Shown: positions 15,753-26,257, counted from the stretch's first letter. The stretch: 64,000 bases of DNA from Echinicola marina (GCF_020463795.1 NZ_CP080025.1:1429001-1493000); one strand, 5' to 3'. The notes: generated from the letters alone by a model not told the origin. Numbers and translations: made by a program.

Positions 15753-18068
15753 ATGAACAGAAAAGAATTTTTGATACAATCGGGCATATTAGGATCTTCC
15801 ATGCTATTATTTAGTGGATTTACTATTCTTAATAGGGAAGGAAAACCTAGTTTAAAACCTTTGGATATTTCAGCTCCCTTGGATGGTGAAGATCTTTTTA
15901 GTTATATCAATAGAAAATCGGGAAAGTATAATTTAGACCTTCACAGGCAATTGCTTGGCTCGGCCAATGAGTTCAAAGAAGGTGACCAAACCTTGGGCAT
16001 AGCTGCCAAAGATCAAGTTTCCCGTGATCATGCCAGAACCTTATTGGCTAATACTAAACTGGGAGAAATCAATAAGCATGTAATTTATCAAGATGATCAG
16101 TTTGATCTGATTATGGATACCACTGATTCAGTAAAGAGAAGTGAGCTGGATAATTGGACGATGGCTGAGCTCAAGGATTTTTTGTTGGAGAATGATGAAA
16201 GGGCAATAAAAGAGATCATGCCAGGGCTAAGCAGCGATGTGATTGGCAGTGTGGCTAAACTCATGAGCAATGGAGAATTGATCCAGGTTAGCCAAAAAGT
16301 TTTCAATCCATTGCCCAATAGTAAAATTGGCAGTAAAGGATATATGAGTGCAAGGGTCCAGCCCAATTCACCCACCGATAATCCGGAAGATATCATCTGG
16401 CAGGTCTTTGATGCATGGTCTTATGGAGTGGGGGATTTGGTATTGGGAACGAACCCCGTTTCCTCTGAGGTGGAATCTGTGGCAAAAATAGAGGCAGCGC
16501 TTTTTGATATTTTGACCACCTTTGGCTTGGAAAGTACCATGCCCAATTGTGTGCTTTCACATATAGATGTGCAAGCTGCAGTAGAAGATAAACAGCCTGG
16601 AACTACTGGAATCTGGTTTCAGAGTTTGGCAGGAACCGTGAATGCCAATAAGACCTTTGATGTGAGCATAGATAAAATGATGGACCATCTGGCCAAGCGT
16701 GATGGGCAATATGGACTTTATGCTGAGACTGGTCAAGGGGCAGATTTTACCAATGGACATGGTGAAGGTTTTGATATGGTCTTGCATGAATCCAGGAAGT
16801 ATGGATTTATTCGGGCCTTAAAGGCAAAAATGGAGGAAGGAAAAACCAAAGATCAAATTCCTTGGGTACATGTAAATGATGTGGCCGGTTTTATTGGTCC
16901 TGAAGTTTTTAAAACCAAGGAACAGCTAGTAAGATGCTGTTTGGAGGATACCTTGATGGGCAAATTACATGGCCTGTGTATCGGACTGGATGTTTGCTCG
17001 ACTTTGCATATGGATGTGAACTTGGATGATTTGGATTGGTGTATAGAGCATATCATGCCTGCCAACCCTGCTTATTTGATGGCTTTGCCAACCAAAAATG
17101 ACCCAATGCTCAGCTACTTGACCACTGGCTTTAACAATCATGTCAAAGTCCGAGAGCAATTTGGCTATAAAGTCAATGATGCCATGTGGGATTTCTTTAA
17201 AAGAATAGGTGTCATTGGAAGTGACAATAAACCTACTGTTCACTTTGGTGACCCTACTTGGGTATATTATCAATATTGCTTGGCAAAGGGAGATCTAAGA
17301 AGTCGCGAAGAAATCTTTGCTGATGGCAAGCGAAAAATTGTGGCCATTCGAGAAAGAGGAGTGCCTATTGCTGAAGGCTATGGAGAGAATATATGGGACT
17401 TGGAACCACAGTTGTCCAAACAGGTGGATGAACTATATGAGGATGCAAAGGTAAGTTTATGGACAGAGATGCCAGAGAGTTTCGTCAAGGGAATTCCGTC
17501 TGCAGTGCCTATCCTTACCCAATCTTTAGATAGAAAAGACTATGTCTATCATCCAGAATCAGGTGAGCAGCTAAGCAAGGAAGCAATAAAAAGCCTAAGA
17601 AAAGTAAAATCAAATTGGAAGGGAAAGGCTCCTAATGTTCAGCTGGTGATATCGGATGGTCTCAATGCAAGGGCTTTAATGGACGAAGGACATTTAGAGA
17701 CATTCTTGGGAATGTTAAAAAGTACTTTGGAGCGTGAGGGATATAGTATTTCAGATGAAAATATTGTCATCCGTCATGGCCGGGTTCGCGCAGGTTATGC
17801 TTGTGGTGAATTATTGTTTGGAGATGATAACGAACCGAATTCCTGTAAAAGCATCCTGCATATAATCGGAGAAAGACCTGGATCTGGCCACCATAATTTT
17901 TCAGTTTATCTTACAACTGCTCCATCTGGAGTCTGGTATAATAAAGGGGAGGTGGACCATAATATTTCAAGGGTGGTTTCAGGAATATCGGACTCTGCTC
18001 TGGTTCCTGAGAGAGCAGCGAAGGAAGCGGTGAGCATTCTTGGCCAGTTATTTTCAAAATGGTCTTGA
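15753..18068 (+). CDS. Fused ethanolamine ammonia-lyase (EutB-EutC) with N-terminal export-like signal
   Basis: The 771-residue protein joins both subunits of adenosylcobalamin-dependent ethanolamine ammonia-lyase, which converts ethanolamine to acetaldehyde and ammonia. The EutB-like part (about residues 40-545) includes the LLGSANEFKEGDQTLGIAA block and a TIM-barrel body. The EutC-like part (about 590-771) includes LVISDGLNARAL, IGERPGSG and the GRVRAGYACGE region. The two are normally separate proteins. The start at 15753 is preferred over a TTG at 15642 because it begins a twin-arginine-like signal (NRKEFL then a hydrophobic run). RK replaces RR, so Tat export is only possible. No microcompartment or other eut genes are nearby. 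Confidence 0.88.
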   Translation: MNRKEFLIQSGILGSSMLLFSGFTILNREGKPSLKPLDISAPLDGEDLFSYINRKSGKYNLDLHRQLLGSANEFKEGDQTLGIAAKDQVSRDHARTLLANTKLGEINKHVIYQDDQFDLIMDTTDSVKRSELDNWTMAELKDFLLENDERAIKEIMPGLSSDVIGSVAKLMSNGELIQVSQKVFNPLPNSKIGSKGYMSARVQPNSPTDNPEDIIWQVFDAWSYGVGDLVLGTNPVSSEVESVAKIEAALFDILTTFGLESTMPNCVLSHIDVQAAVEDKQPGTTGIWFQSLAGTVNANKTFDVSIDKMMDHLAKRDGQYGLYAETGQGADFTNGHGEGFDMVLHESRKYGFIRALKAKMEEGKTKDQIPWVHVNDVAGFIGPEVFKTKEQLVRCCLEDTLMGKLHGLCIGLDVCSTLHMDVNLDDLDWCIEHIMPANPAYLMALPTKNDPMLSYLTTGFNNHVKVREQFGYKVNDAMWDFFKRIGVIGSDNKPTVHFGDPTWVYYQYCLAKGDLRSREEIFADGKRKIVAIRERGVPIAEGYGENIWDLEPQLSKQVDELYEDAKVSLWTEMPESFVKGIPSAVPILTQSLDRKDYVYHPESGEQLSKEAIKSLRKVKSNWKGKAPNVQLVISDGLNARALMDEGHLETFLGMLKSTLEREGYSISDENIVIRHGRVRAGYACGELLFGDDNEPNSCKSILHIIGERPGSGHHNFSVYLTTAPSGVWYNKGEVDHNISRVVSGISDSALVPERAAKEAVSILGQLFSKWS

Positions 18069-18285
18069 TTGCTGAATAGGCTTTTATTGATCAAGTCCGC
18101 GACGGGTGCCTATAGAATAAAAAGAAACATCCTTTATAAAGCTTGTAATGAATACAAATGTTTTTTTTCCTCGAACACTTAATTTCAGCTTCTTACTAAA
18201 TATTAAATAGCGCCAATTAAGGCTTGCAGTAGATTTTCGCAATTTGGGCAAGAAGAAATATTTTAAACCAATGATGTAAGAAAGG

Positions 18286-18326
18286 AAAAAAGCCCTGTAA
18301 CATTCTCATAGTTGCAGGGCTTTTTT
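18286..18326 (-). terminator. Bidirectional-looking terminator between EutBC and the M1 peptidase
   Basis: GCCCTGTAAC (18292-18301) pairs with GTTGCAGGGC (18311-18320) with one wobble, flanked by A on the left and T on the right. It can end the minus-strand peptidase gene, whose stop is at 18343, and possibly the plus-strand transcript too. Confidence 0.85.
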
Positions 18327-18342
18327 ATGTTCGGAAGGAACC

Positions 18343-20010
18343 TTATTTTCCCAAAATATCCATGCTGGCTACATAAAAATTGCGGTCCACTTTTAGGCTT
18401 ATTTGCGTGGATGTAAGTTGAAGGGATTTCCATTCGGTTGTTGGTTTTAACCATTTTTCCTTGCCATCAATCCAGATTTTAACAGGCATATTAAAACCAT
18501 CGACTGTATTTTCCCAGCGGTAAGCCAAAGTGCCATCTTTAACTGTATAGCTGAATACAGGGATTTTTGTATCTCTCAAGTATTGGTCAAAAACGGTACT
18601 TAGGTCAATGCTGACATTTTCGCTAATATAGCTCTCCACCTGACTGCTGGTAACCGTACTATGATAGAATTTCTCATTAAGCCCTCTTAGTATTCCTCGC
18701 CATTTTTCATCGTCATTAACGATTTGGCGGATAGTGTGTAATAGGTTGGCCCCTTTATAGTACATATCCCCTGATCCTTCATAGTTAACCCCATATTTTC
18801 CGATAATAGGTCGATCATTATTGATGGCCATGCGTGTTCCTAAAACATAATCACTGGCAGCTTCTGTACCATAGAAGTAATCCAAAAACAGACTTTCGGA
18901 GTAAGCGGTGAAGCCTTCATGCACCCACATATCAGCCACATCCCTATTGGTGATATTATTGGCAAACCATTCATGACCGGATTCATGAATAATAATAAAG
19001 TCAAACTTCAAGCCCCAGCCAGTACCACTTAGATCACGGCCCAAATAGCCATTTTCATAGCCATTTCCATAGGTTACTGAGCTTTGGTGCTCCATTCCCA
19101 AGTAAGGGGCTTCCACTAGTTTATACCCATCTTCATAAAAGGGATACGGGCCAAACCAGTGTTCGAAGGCTTCCATCATGCGAACAGCATCCTTGAATTG
19201 TTTTTTAGCCTTTGCGAGATTTTCACGCAGGACATAATAGTCCATATCCAGTTCACCTTTTTCTCCTTGGTACTTTTCAGAGAAATGAACATAATCACCG
19301 ATATTGATATTGATGCCGTAATTATTTATTGGGTTTTTGACTTCCCAAGTGTAGGTTTTTGTATTGGCTTTTCTGTTGCGCTCGGTCTTGATCAGGTGAC
19401 CATTGGAAACATCCATTAGTTTTTCAGGTACTTCTACTCTTATGATGGCGCCATTGTCTGGCTCATCGGCAGGATGGTCTTTATTTGGCCACCAGACGCT
19501 GGAGCCTATACCTTGATTGGCATTGGCAATAAATGGCAAGCCATTACTGTCTTTTTGCCAAGTGAGTCCTCCATCCCATGGAGGTCTTACAGCTACTACA
19601 GGACTCCCAGAAAAGTGAAAGGTAATTTCATAACTTTCCCCTATGGATTGCTTAGTTTGTAAACTGATATAATGAGCATTACCATCATGTTCTATTTCAA
19701 GTTCTTCTCCATTCTGAATGGCTTTGTTCAGCTTCATGGGAGGCTGGAGATCAATTTGAAGTCTTTTTTTCTCTCCTTTGACTTGATAGGTCATGGTATT
19801 GGTTCCGGAGATGGATTGTTTCTCAGGATTGACTTTGATATCCAATAAATAATGCTGTAGATCCCACCAGGCCCTTTCTTGGGTAATAGAACCTCTTAAA
19901 GTGTCTTGTCTGTTAAATGTTGCATCATGAGGAAAAAGTTGGGCATTTGCAGATAAACTGCAAAGCAGTAAAGCTGCTACAGGCAGCTGTTTCATCCATT
20001 TCATATCCAT
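18343..20010 (-). CDS. Secreted M1-family metallopeptidase
   Basis: This is a 555-residue zinc aminopeptidase-like protein with a signal peptide (about residues 1-23). The zinc site is HESGH (H342, E343, H346) with the third ligand E365 in VHEGFTAYSE. The exopeptidase loop reads GMEHQ at residues 306-310, where classical aminopeptidase N has GAMEN. It is shorter than full aminopeptidase N and ends in an Ig-like beta domain with no helical ERAP-type C-terminus. It is predicted to be periplasmic and to trim peptides. It is divergent from the M16 gene across a 128-base promoter gap. Confidence 0.92.
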   Translation of the reverse strand: MDMKWMKQLPVAALLLCSLSANAQLFPHDATFNRQDTLRGSITQERAWWDLQHYLLDIKVNPEKQSISGTNTMTYQVKGEKKRLQIDLQPPMKLNKAIQNGEELEIEHDGNAHYISLQTKQSIGESYEITFHFSGSPVVAVRPPWDGGLTWQKDSNGLPFIANANQGIGSSVWWPNKDHPADEPDNGAIIRVEVPEKLMDVSNGHLIKTERNRKANTKTYTWEVKNPINNYGININIGDYVHFSEKYQGEKGELDMDYYVLRENLAKAKKQFKDAVRMMEAFEHWFGPYPFYEDGYKLVEAPYLGMEHQSSVTYGNGYENGYLGRDLSGTGWGLKFDFIIIHESGHEWFANNITNRDVADMWVHEGFTAYSESLFLDYFYGTEAASDYVLGTRMAINNDRPIIGKYGVNYEGSGDMYYKGANLLHTIRQIVNDDEKWRGILRGLNEKFYHSTVTSSQVESYISENVSIDLSTVFDQYLRDTKIPVFSYTVKDGTLAYRWENTVDGFNMPVKIWIDGKEKWLKPTTEWKSLQLTSTQISLKVDRNFYVASMDILGK

Positions 20011-20138
20011 AAAATTGGGTTTCTATTCAACTTATAGCTTACTAAGGTACTTTTTATTGAGCAAAAGAGAGAAAGCAAACCGCTTATTTTTTATATTAGG
20101 TACACCTATGCCAGTATGAACCTAAACGCTTTTCTATT

Positions 20139-22913
20139 ATGAAAAAATCAGTTTTTACCCTATTAGTTATGATAGGCTGTATGGCGACTACCTTAGCCCA
20201 AACCTTTAGATCCGAAGATATCAATATCGAGTATGAACGGTATGTACTGCCAAATGGATTGCGACTTTTGGTACATGAAGATCATAAGGCCCCTATTGTG
20301 GCGGTCAATGTTTGGTACCATGTAGGCTCCAAAAATGAAAAACCCGGAAAGAGTGGCTTTGCCCACTTATTTGAGCACCTGATGTTCAATGGCTCTGAAA
20401 ATTTTGACGATGATTACTTTCAGGCCATAGAAAGGATAGGCGGGACAGATGTAAATGGAACGACCAATACTGATCGTACCAATTATTTCCAAAATGTGCC
20501 TGTAGCGGCTTTGGATCAAGTCCTCTTTTTAGAGTCTGACAGAATGGGACATTTATTGGGCGTTATCGATCAGGAAGTGTTGGATGAGCAAAGGGGAGTG
20601 GTGCAGAATGAAAAAAGACAAGGCGAAAATCAACCTTATGGGATGCAGTGGGATTATGTTACCAAAGCCATGTATCCTAAAGGACATCCATATTCTTGGA
20701 CGGTCATTGGAGAAATGGAAGATTTAAATGCGGCCACCGTTGATGATGTGCATGAATGGTTCAAATCCTACTATGGTGCTGCCAATGCTGTGATAGCCAT
20801 CGCAGGTGATATTGATCCGGATGATGTTTATCAAAGGGTGTTGAAATACTTTGGTGATATCCCAGCCGGTCAAACGGTGGAGCGACAAGAAGTAAATATT
20901 CCCGTACATGCCAGGGATTCCTATCAGGTTTATGAAGACCGTGTACCAGAAAGTAGGGTGCTTTTTGCATGGAATACCCCACAGTTTGGGGATAGGGAGG
21001 ACATTCATTTTGATTTGATTGCGGCCTTACTGAGTAGTGGTAAGAGCAGTAGATTGTACAAAAGGTTGGTTTATGAAGATCAATTGGCCAGTCAGGTTCA
21101 AGCTTTCCAAGCCTCTTCAGAAATTGCTAGCCGATTTATCACTTATGCCAATGTAAGGCCGGGTGAGGATGTACAGGGAGTCAGAAAAATCATGATGGAG
21201 GAAATAGAAAGGTTGGTGGATGAAGGTCCGACAGAAGCAGAACTTAAGCGTGTAAAGGCAGCTTATTTTGCCAATTTTATTAAAGGAATGGAGCGAATTG
21301 GTGGATTTGGAGGGATTTCGGATATTTTGGCTTCCAATGAAACCTATTTTGGAGATGCGTCTTATTACAAAACGGTATTGCAATATGTGGAAGAAGCTAC
21401 AGTAGCGGATTTAAAGGCGACCGCGCAAGAATGGCTGAATCAGGGTAAGCATGTGTTGGTATGTAATCCTTTTCCTGATTATACAGTTAGTGAGGGCTCA
21501 GTGGATCGCTCATCATTGCCTCCTTTGGGAGCGGCAAAAAGCTCTAAGTTTCCTGATTTACAAAAAGCAACGCTTTCCAATGGGATGAAAGTAATTTTAG
21601 CACAGCGCAAAGGAGTTCCGACTGTAGCCATGAATTTAATGTTTGACGCCGGATATAAGTCAGATTATTTGTCCAAAGCTGGTACTGCTTCATTGGCCAT
21701 GAATCTTATGGATGAGGGAACTAAAGATATGGGGACTTTGGAGATCAGTGAAAAACTACAAATGCTTGGTGCCAGCTTAAATACAGGATCTGATACGGAT
21801 ATTTCCTCTGTCAGTATGACGACTTTAAAGCCCACATTGGATGAAAGCTTGGATCTTTTTGCAGATGTAGTGCTTAATCCGGCTTTTGCAGAGAAAGAGT
21901 TTGAGCGTTTGAAGCAAGAACAGCTGAATAATATCAAACGTGAAAAATCCCAACCAGTGCCTATGGCCTTACGGGTGATGAACAGATACCTTTATGGAGA
22001 AAACCACCCATATAGTAATCCTTATACAGGAACAGGATATGAGAATACCGTTGCTGAATTAAGCAGGGAGGATATGGTGAACTTTTATCAGACTTGGATC
22101 AAACCGAATAATGCAACATTGGTGATTACTGGTGATGTGGAAATGGCAGAGCTGAAATCAAAATTGGAAACTGCTTTCAAAAGTTGGAAGAAAGGAGATA
22201 TACCGAGCATAAGCTTTAAGAAACCTGAAACTAATACCAAAAATACACTGTATTTGATGGACAGGCCAGAATCCCAGCAGTCTGTGATTATTGCTGGAAA
22301 CTTGATAGATAAATATGGGGACATTTCTGAAATTGCCCGTGAGCAGATGATCAATATTTTGGGCGGTGAATTTACTTCCCGAATCAATATGAATTTGAGA
22401 GAAGATAAGCATTGGGCATATGGCGCCTTTGGTTTGGTGATGAATGCAGAGCATGAGCGTCCTTTTTTGGTCTATGCACCAGTGCAAACAGATAAATCAG
22501 CCGAATCCATCCAAGAATTGAAGAAGGAATTGACACAATTTATTGGCGATAAACCAGCTACCGAGGAGGAATTGGAAAAAGTTAAAAATAACCAAGTACT
22601 GGCCTTACCCGGACAATGGGAAACCAATGCTGCTGTAAACAGCTCATTGTACAATATGGTGAAGTACAATCTTCCTGAGGATTATTATCAAAAGTATGAT
22701 GCCAATGTAAGAAGCTTGGATCTTACGGATGTGAAGAAAGTCAGTGAGCAAGTTGTACAGCCAGAGAATATCAATTGGTTTGTGGTAGGAGATAAGGAAA
22801 AAATCATGGACAAGCTGGAAACTTTAGGTTTTGATCAGATTGTAGAAATCGATACAGATGGCAATCCAGTCAAAAAGGAAATACCTAAGATTCCTCAAGA
22901 AGGAGACAAATGA
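20139..22913 (+). CDS. Secreted M16 (insulinase-type) zinc protease, two-domain
   Basis: This 924-residue protease has a signal peptide of about 20 residues. The inverted zinc motif HLFEH lies at residues 76-80 and the third ligand is E158 in QNEKR. A second M16 half begins near residue 470 (ATLSNGMKVILAQRKG) and lacks the HxxEH site, as usual for one-chain M16 enzymes: the first half is catalytic and the second closes the chamber. It is predicted to degrade peptides in the periplasm. Short RBS-poor leader, with a weak terminator after the gene. Confidence 0.93.
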   Translation: MKKSVFTLLVMIGCMATTLAQTFRSEDINIEYERYVLPNGLRLLVHEDHKAPIVAVNVWYHVGSKNEKPGKSGFAHLFEHLMFNGSENFDDDYFQAIERIGGTDVNGTTNTDRTNYFQNVPVAALDQVLFLESDRMGHLLGVIDQEVLDEQRGVVQNEKRQGENQPYGMQWDYVTKAMYPKGHPYSWTVIGEMEDLNAATVDDVHEWFKSYYGAANAVIAIAGDIDPDDVYQRVLKYFGDIPAGQTVERQEVNIPVHARDSYQVYEDRVPESRVLFAWNTPQFGDREDIHFDLIAALLSSGKSSRLYKRLVYEDQLASQVQAFQASSEIASRFITYANVRPGEDVQGVRKIMMEEIERLVDEGPTEAELKRVKAAYFANFIKGMERIGGFGGISDILASNETYFGDASYYKTVLQYVEEATVADLKATAQEWLNQGKHVLVCNPFPDYTVSEGSVDRSSLPPLGAAKSSKFPDLQKATLSNGMKVILAQRKGVPTVAMNLMFDAGYKSDYLSKAGTASLAMNLMDEGTKDMGTLEISEKLQMLGASLNTGSDTDISSVSMTTLKPTLDESLDLFADVVLNPAFAEKEFERLKQEQLNNIKREKSQPVPMALRVMNRYLYGENHPYSNPYTGTGYENTVAELSREDMVNFYQTWIKPNNATLVITGDVEMAELKSKLETAFKSWKKGDIPSISFKKPETNTKNTLYLMDRPESQQSVIIAGNLIDKYGDISEIAREQMINILGGEFTSRINMNLREDKHWAYGAFGLVMNAEHERPFLVYAPVQTDKSAESIQELKKELTQFIGDKPATEEELEKVKNNQVLALPGQWETNAAVNSSLYNMVKYNLPEDYYQKYDANVRSLDLTDVKKVSEQVVQPENINWFVVGDKEKIMDKLETLGFDQIVEIDTDGNPVKKEIPKIPQEGDK

Positions 22914-22934
22914 TAAGGAATTTGAATTAACTCA

Positions 22935-22980
22935 TAAAGTGTCTGGTCTTATTTTGGATCGGACACTTTATTATTTCTTC
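22935..22980 (+). terminator. Probable terminator after the M16 protease
   Basis: TAAAGTGTC (22935-22943) pairs with GACACTTTA (22972-22980) across a 28-base loop, 22 bases after the stop. The T tract is broken, so it is a moderate candidate. Confidence 0.5.
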
Positions 22981-23450
22981 CAAAGAACGCCAAGATATTT
23001 ATTGTAAGCCTACAGTCCTTTTTGCGTTTTTGGTGTCAAATTTGTGTCTTTTGCTGCAATCCTTTTTGGCAATATTTGGGATAGATTTCACGCTTTTTTT
23101 CTCCCATAAAAGCCAAATTTGACTGGAACGGGCAATAAAATATAATTTTGGAAAGCCTTTTGGTATCTAGGCTTTCTACATTTTTTATAAGCCCAAGAAT
23201 ACTTTGAACCCTCAGTTGATTTACTATTGAAATTGTATTTATTGGAAGGTTATATTATATTATTTATATGTTTTGTTTAATATAATATATGAAAATTAAT
23301 AAATATTTCATTTAATATTATATTGATTTTGAAATATATTAAATATGGTTTTATGTTATTTATAAGGAATAATATTTAGTTGTAGTTTTATTTTAAAAAC
23401 AATATTTTGATGTTTCTACTCGGTAAATATGATGCTGGCTTACTATTAAT
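22981..23450. other. Gene-free, extremely AT-rich gap
   Basis: No credible frame is seen here. About 23230-23400 is nearly pure A/T with repeated TTTAATAT and ATATATTAAAT words, unlike the flanking genes. It may hold a promoter or be horizontally acquired DNA around the small gene that follows. Nothing specific is recognised. Confidence 0.4.
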
Positions 23451-23474
23451 ATGAAAAATGTTATATTTGTGTTT

Positions 23475-23663
23475 ATGGATAGAGAAGAAATTAATTCCGA
23501 AATTCACAAAATCGTTGATAAGCTACCTGACGAGATTTTTGAAAATTTAGATGTAGTGACCGATAATCAGGAGAAGAACAAGACAAAACTCCTTCGTTTT
23601 TCCCATCGGCTCAATAAGATTTTAAGAGAAGATAAGAAGGTATTCAAAAAGCTTATCAAATAA
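23475..23663 (+). CDS. Small hypothetical protein, 62 residues
   Basis: This is a short, charged, helical-looking protein starting MDREEINSEIHKIVDKLP and ending in basic KKVFKKLIK. The ATG at 23475 is preferred over 23451 because the first eight residues from 23451 look unlike the rest. A Bacteroidota -7-like box TATATTTG sits at 23462-23469, only five bases before this ATG, which would imply a very short leader. No family is recognised, and the frame could be spurious. The flanks are AT-rich and a 269-base gap before the DPP4 gene holds nothing clear. Confidence 0.4.
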   Translation: MDREEINSEIHKIVDKLPDEIFENLDVVTDNQEKNKTKLLRFSHRLNKILREDKKVFKKLIK

Positions 23664-23932
23664 ATCTGTACCTAAGCTATAATTTATATTGCGCTGTAAA
23701 ATCATATTCAGCCTAATATTAATGCAATTGCTTTTTTATTTGAATGGACATTTTTCCCTTTCCTAAATGGCCATTGGTGGAGGAATACACCTTGGATAAA
23801 ACCAAATTACCCATAGCTTGTACATAATTGACCAGTGCTCTTCTAAAAAAGATTTCCCTTAGATCCTTCCGGTTTATTTGGCTATTTTTATTATTGGCCT
23901 GTTTTGCTTTTTAACCATTACCAAACAAACCA

Positions 23933-26179
23933 ATGAAAAAGAGATTATTGATCATGGCATGGCTGATGACTATACTGCCACAAATGCTAATTGCCCAAGA
24001 TTCACAGCTGAGTTTAGACCGCATTTATTCAGGAGAATTTGTTCAAAAAGGATTACCAGCCTTACAGTGGGTGGATGATGGAGAGGCCTATGCAGTAGTG
24101 GAAATAGGTGCTTCTGGCGATCCTGAAATTGTCAAATATAGAACTGATTCTGGAGAGAAAAGCATAATAGTGGAGTCTTCCAAACTGAAGCCCCAAGGCT
24201 CTGATCAATCTATCGGAATAGAAAGTTTTAGCTTTAGTCCTGATAAATCCAAGCTCTTGATTTTTACCAATTCTTCAAGGGTTTGGCGTGTCAATACCAA
24301 AGGGGATTTTTGGGTTTTTGATTTGGCGACTAATGAATTGGAGCAATTAGGCGAAGCGTTTCCAGCTTCTTCGCTGATGTTTGCTAAATTCTCCGAAGAT
24401 CAGACAAAAGTAGCCTATGTGTATGAATTTGACCTTTATGTGGAGGATCTCGAAACCGGTGAAATTACGCAGTTGACCAATTCAGGAGGCAAAGATATCA
24501 TTAATGGAACCTTTGATTGGGCCTATGAAGAAGAATTTGGGGCTCGTGATGGATTTAGATGGAGCCCATCTGGAGAGCAATTGGCATTTTGGAACTTTGA
24601 TATTTCCAAGGTGGGGACTTTCTATATGATCAATAATACAGATTCTATTTATTCCAAGCCAATTCCATTACAGTATCCTAAGGTAGGGCAGGATCCTTCC
24701 TCGGTGAAAATAGGCGTGGTGGATTTAGTAACAGATGAGCTCCGTTGGGTTCCTATTCCTGGATCCACAGTCCAAAATTATTTGCCCGGCATGCAATGGA
24801 TAGACGAGCAAACGCTATTGATCCAACAGCTGAACAGACATCAGAATAAGTTGACTGTATGGACGTATGATATAATTGCTGAGGAGCTAAAGGAGATATA
24901 TAAAGAAGTAGAGGATACTTGGGTGGACATTTATTATCCAGATGTATCTGCAGGAGGTTGGGAAGAAAATGACCTCAAATTGGTGGATGATAATTCAGCC
25001 TTTTTGCGCATGACAGAGAATGATGGCTGGAGACATATTTATAAAGTAGCATTAACGACAGGGGAAAAGACTTTGCTTACACCTACTGACTATGATGTAG
25101 CCAGCATAGCAGGAATGACCGATAAGGAAATCTATTTTCATGCTTCTCCCGAAAATACTGCTCAGCGTTATTTGTACAAAACCGATTTAAAGGGCAAAGG
25201 AAAAAGCAGTAGGTTAACCCCTGAAGCATTCACTGGAATCAATATTTATAATTGCTCTCCAAATGGTGAATATGCTATTTTAAGCCATAGTGAGGCAATG
25301 TCCCCAAATACTTATCATTTAATTGCTTTGAAAAAGCATAAAGAGATAAGAACCTTGGAAGGCAATTTGGAATATAAAGAGCAACTTGGGAATTTGGATT
25401 TGCCAGAGGTGGAATTTTTCCAAGTGGACATTGATGGTGGAGTACAGATAGATGGCCGAATGATCAAGCCGGTGGATTTCGATCCAAATAAGCAGTACCC
25501 AGTGTTATTCCATGTTTATGGAGAGCCATGGGGAGCTGTGGCCACGGATAATTTTGTTGGTCTTTGGAATATCATGTTGGCGCAGCAAGGATATGTGATT
25601 ATTGACATGGATAATAGGGGGACCCCATGTTTGAAAGGCAGTGAATGGAGAAAGAGCATTTATAGGAAAGTGGGAGTGATCAATGCCGATGATCAGGCCA
25701 AGGCAGCCAAAGAAGTTTTTAAGACTTTTGGCTTTATCGACCCTGAAAGGGTGGCTGTTTGGGGTTGGAGCGGTGGTGGTTCCATGACCCAAAATCTACT
25801 CTTCAAATATCCCGATATATACCAAACAGGCTTGGCAGTTGCTGGTGTATCTTTCCAGTTAATTTATGATAATATTTACCAAGAGCGTTATATGGGATTG
25901 CTCCAAGAAAATCCAGAAGATTTCTTCAATGGTTCACCCATTACTTATGCTAAGGGCTTGGAGGGGAATTTATTATTAGTGCATGGTACCAATGATGATA
26001 ATGTGCATTATCAAAGCCAGGAACTATTGGTTAACGAATTGATCCGTCAAAACAAGCAATTTACCATGATGGCCTATCCGAACCGTTCTCATGGGATTTA
26101 CGAAGGAGCTAACACGAGAAGGCATTTGTATACGCTTCTGACCAACTACCTGATGAAGCATACTCCAGTCAATGATTAG
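23933..26179 (+). CDS. Dipeptidyl peptidase IV-type S9 serine peptidase
   Basis: The 748-residue secreted peptidase (signal residues 1-21) has an N-terminal eight-bladed propeller and a C-terminal alpha/beta-hydrolase. The substrate N-terminus clamp of DPP4 is present as the YEEEF segment near residues 198-202. The nucleophile is Ser613 in GWSGGGS, where most DPP4 have GWSYGG. The acid is near D689 in HGTNDDNVH, and the histidine is H720 in NRSHGIY. It is expected to remove X-Pro or X-Ala dipeptides in the periplasm. It is followed by a convergent YfcC-type carrier with a hairpin between them. Confidence 0.93.
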   Translation: MKKRLLIMAWLMTILPQMLIAQDSQLSLDRIYSGEFVQKGLPALQWVDDGEAYAVVEIGASGDPEIVKYRTDSGEKSIIVESSKLKPQGSDQSIGIESFSFSPDKSKLLIFTNSSRVWRVNTKGDFWVFDLATNELEQLGEAFPASSLMFAKFSEDQTKVAYVYEFDLYVEDLETGEITQLTNSGGKDIINGTFDWAYEEEFGARDGFRWSPSGEQLAFWNFDISKVGTFYMINNTDSIYSKPIPLQYPKVGQDPSSVKIGVVDLVTDELRWVPIPGSTVQNYLPGMQWIDEQTLLIQQLNRHQNKLTVWTYDIIAEELKEIYKEVEDTWVDIYYPDVSAGGWEENDLKLVDDNSAFLRMTENDGWRHIYKVALTTGEKTLLTPTDYDVASIAGMTDKEIYFHASPENTAQRYLYKTDLKGKGKSSRLTPEAFTGINIYNCSPNGEYAILSHSEAMSPNTYHLIALKKHKEIRTLEGNLEYKEQLGNLDLPEVEFFQVDIDGGVQIDGRMIKPVDFDPNKQYPVLFHVYGEPWGAVATDNFVGLWNIMLAQQGYVIIDMDNRGTPCLKGSEWRKSIYRKVGVINADDQAKAAKEVFKTFGFIDPERVAVWGWSGGGSMTQNLLFKYPDIYQTGLAVAGVSFQLIYDNIYQERYMGLLQENPEDFFNGSPITYAKGLEGNLLLVHGTNDDNVHYQSQELLVNELIRQNKQFTMMAYPNRSHGIYEGANTRRHLYTLLTNYLMKHTPVND

Positions 26180-26197
26180 TTGACATATATTATTTGG

Positions 26198-26257
26198 GGC
26201 CTCGACGCTGATTGGCAAGACAAAAAGTCAAATTAGTTAGTGTCGGGCCTTATTTTT
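26198..26257 (+). terminator. Probable terminator between convergent DPP4 and YfcC-type genes
   Basis: GGCCTCGACGCT (26198-26209) pairs with AGTGTCGGGCC (26239-26249) with one bulge and one wobble. A T-rich tract follows. Confidence 0.6.
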
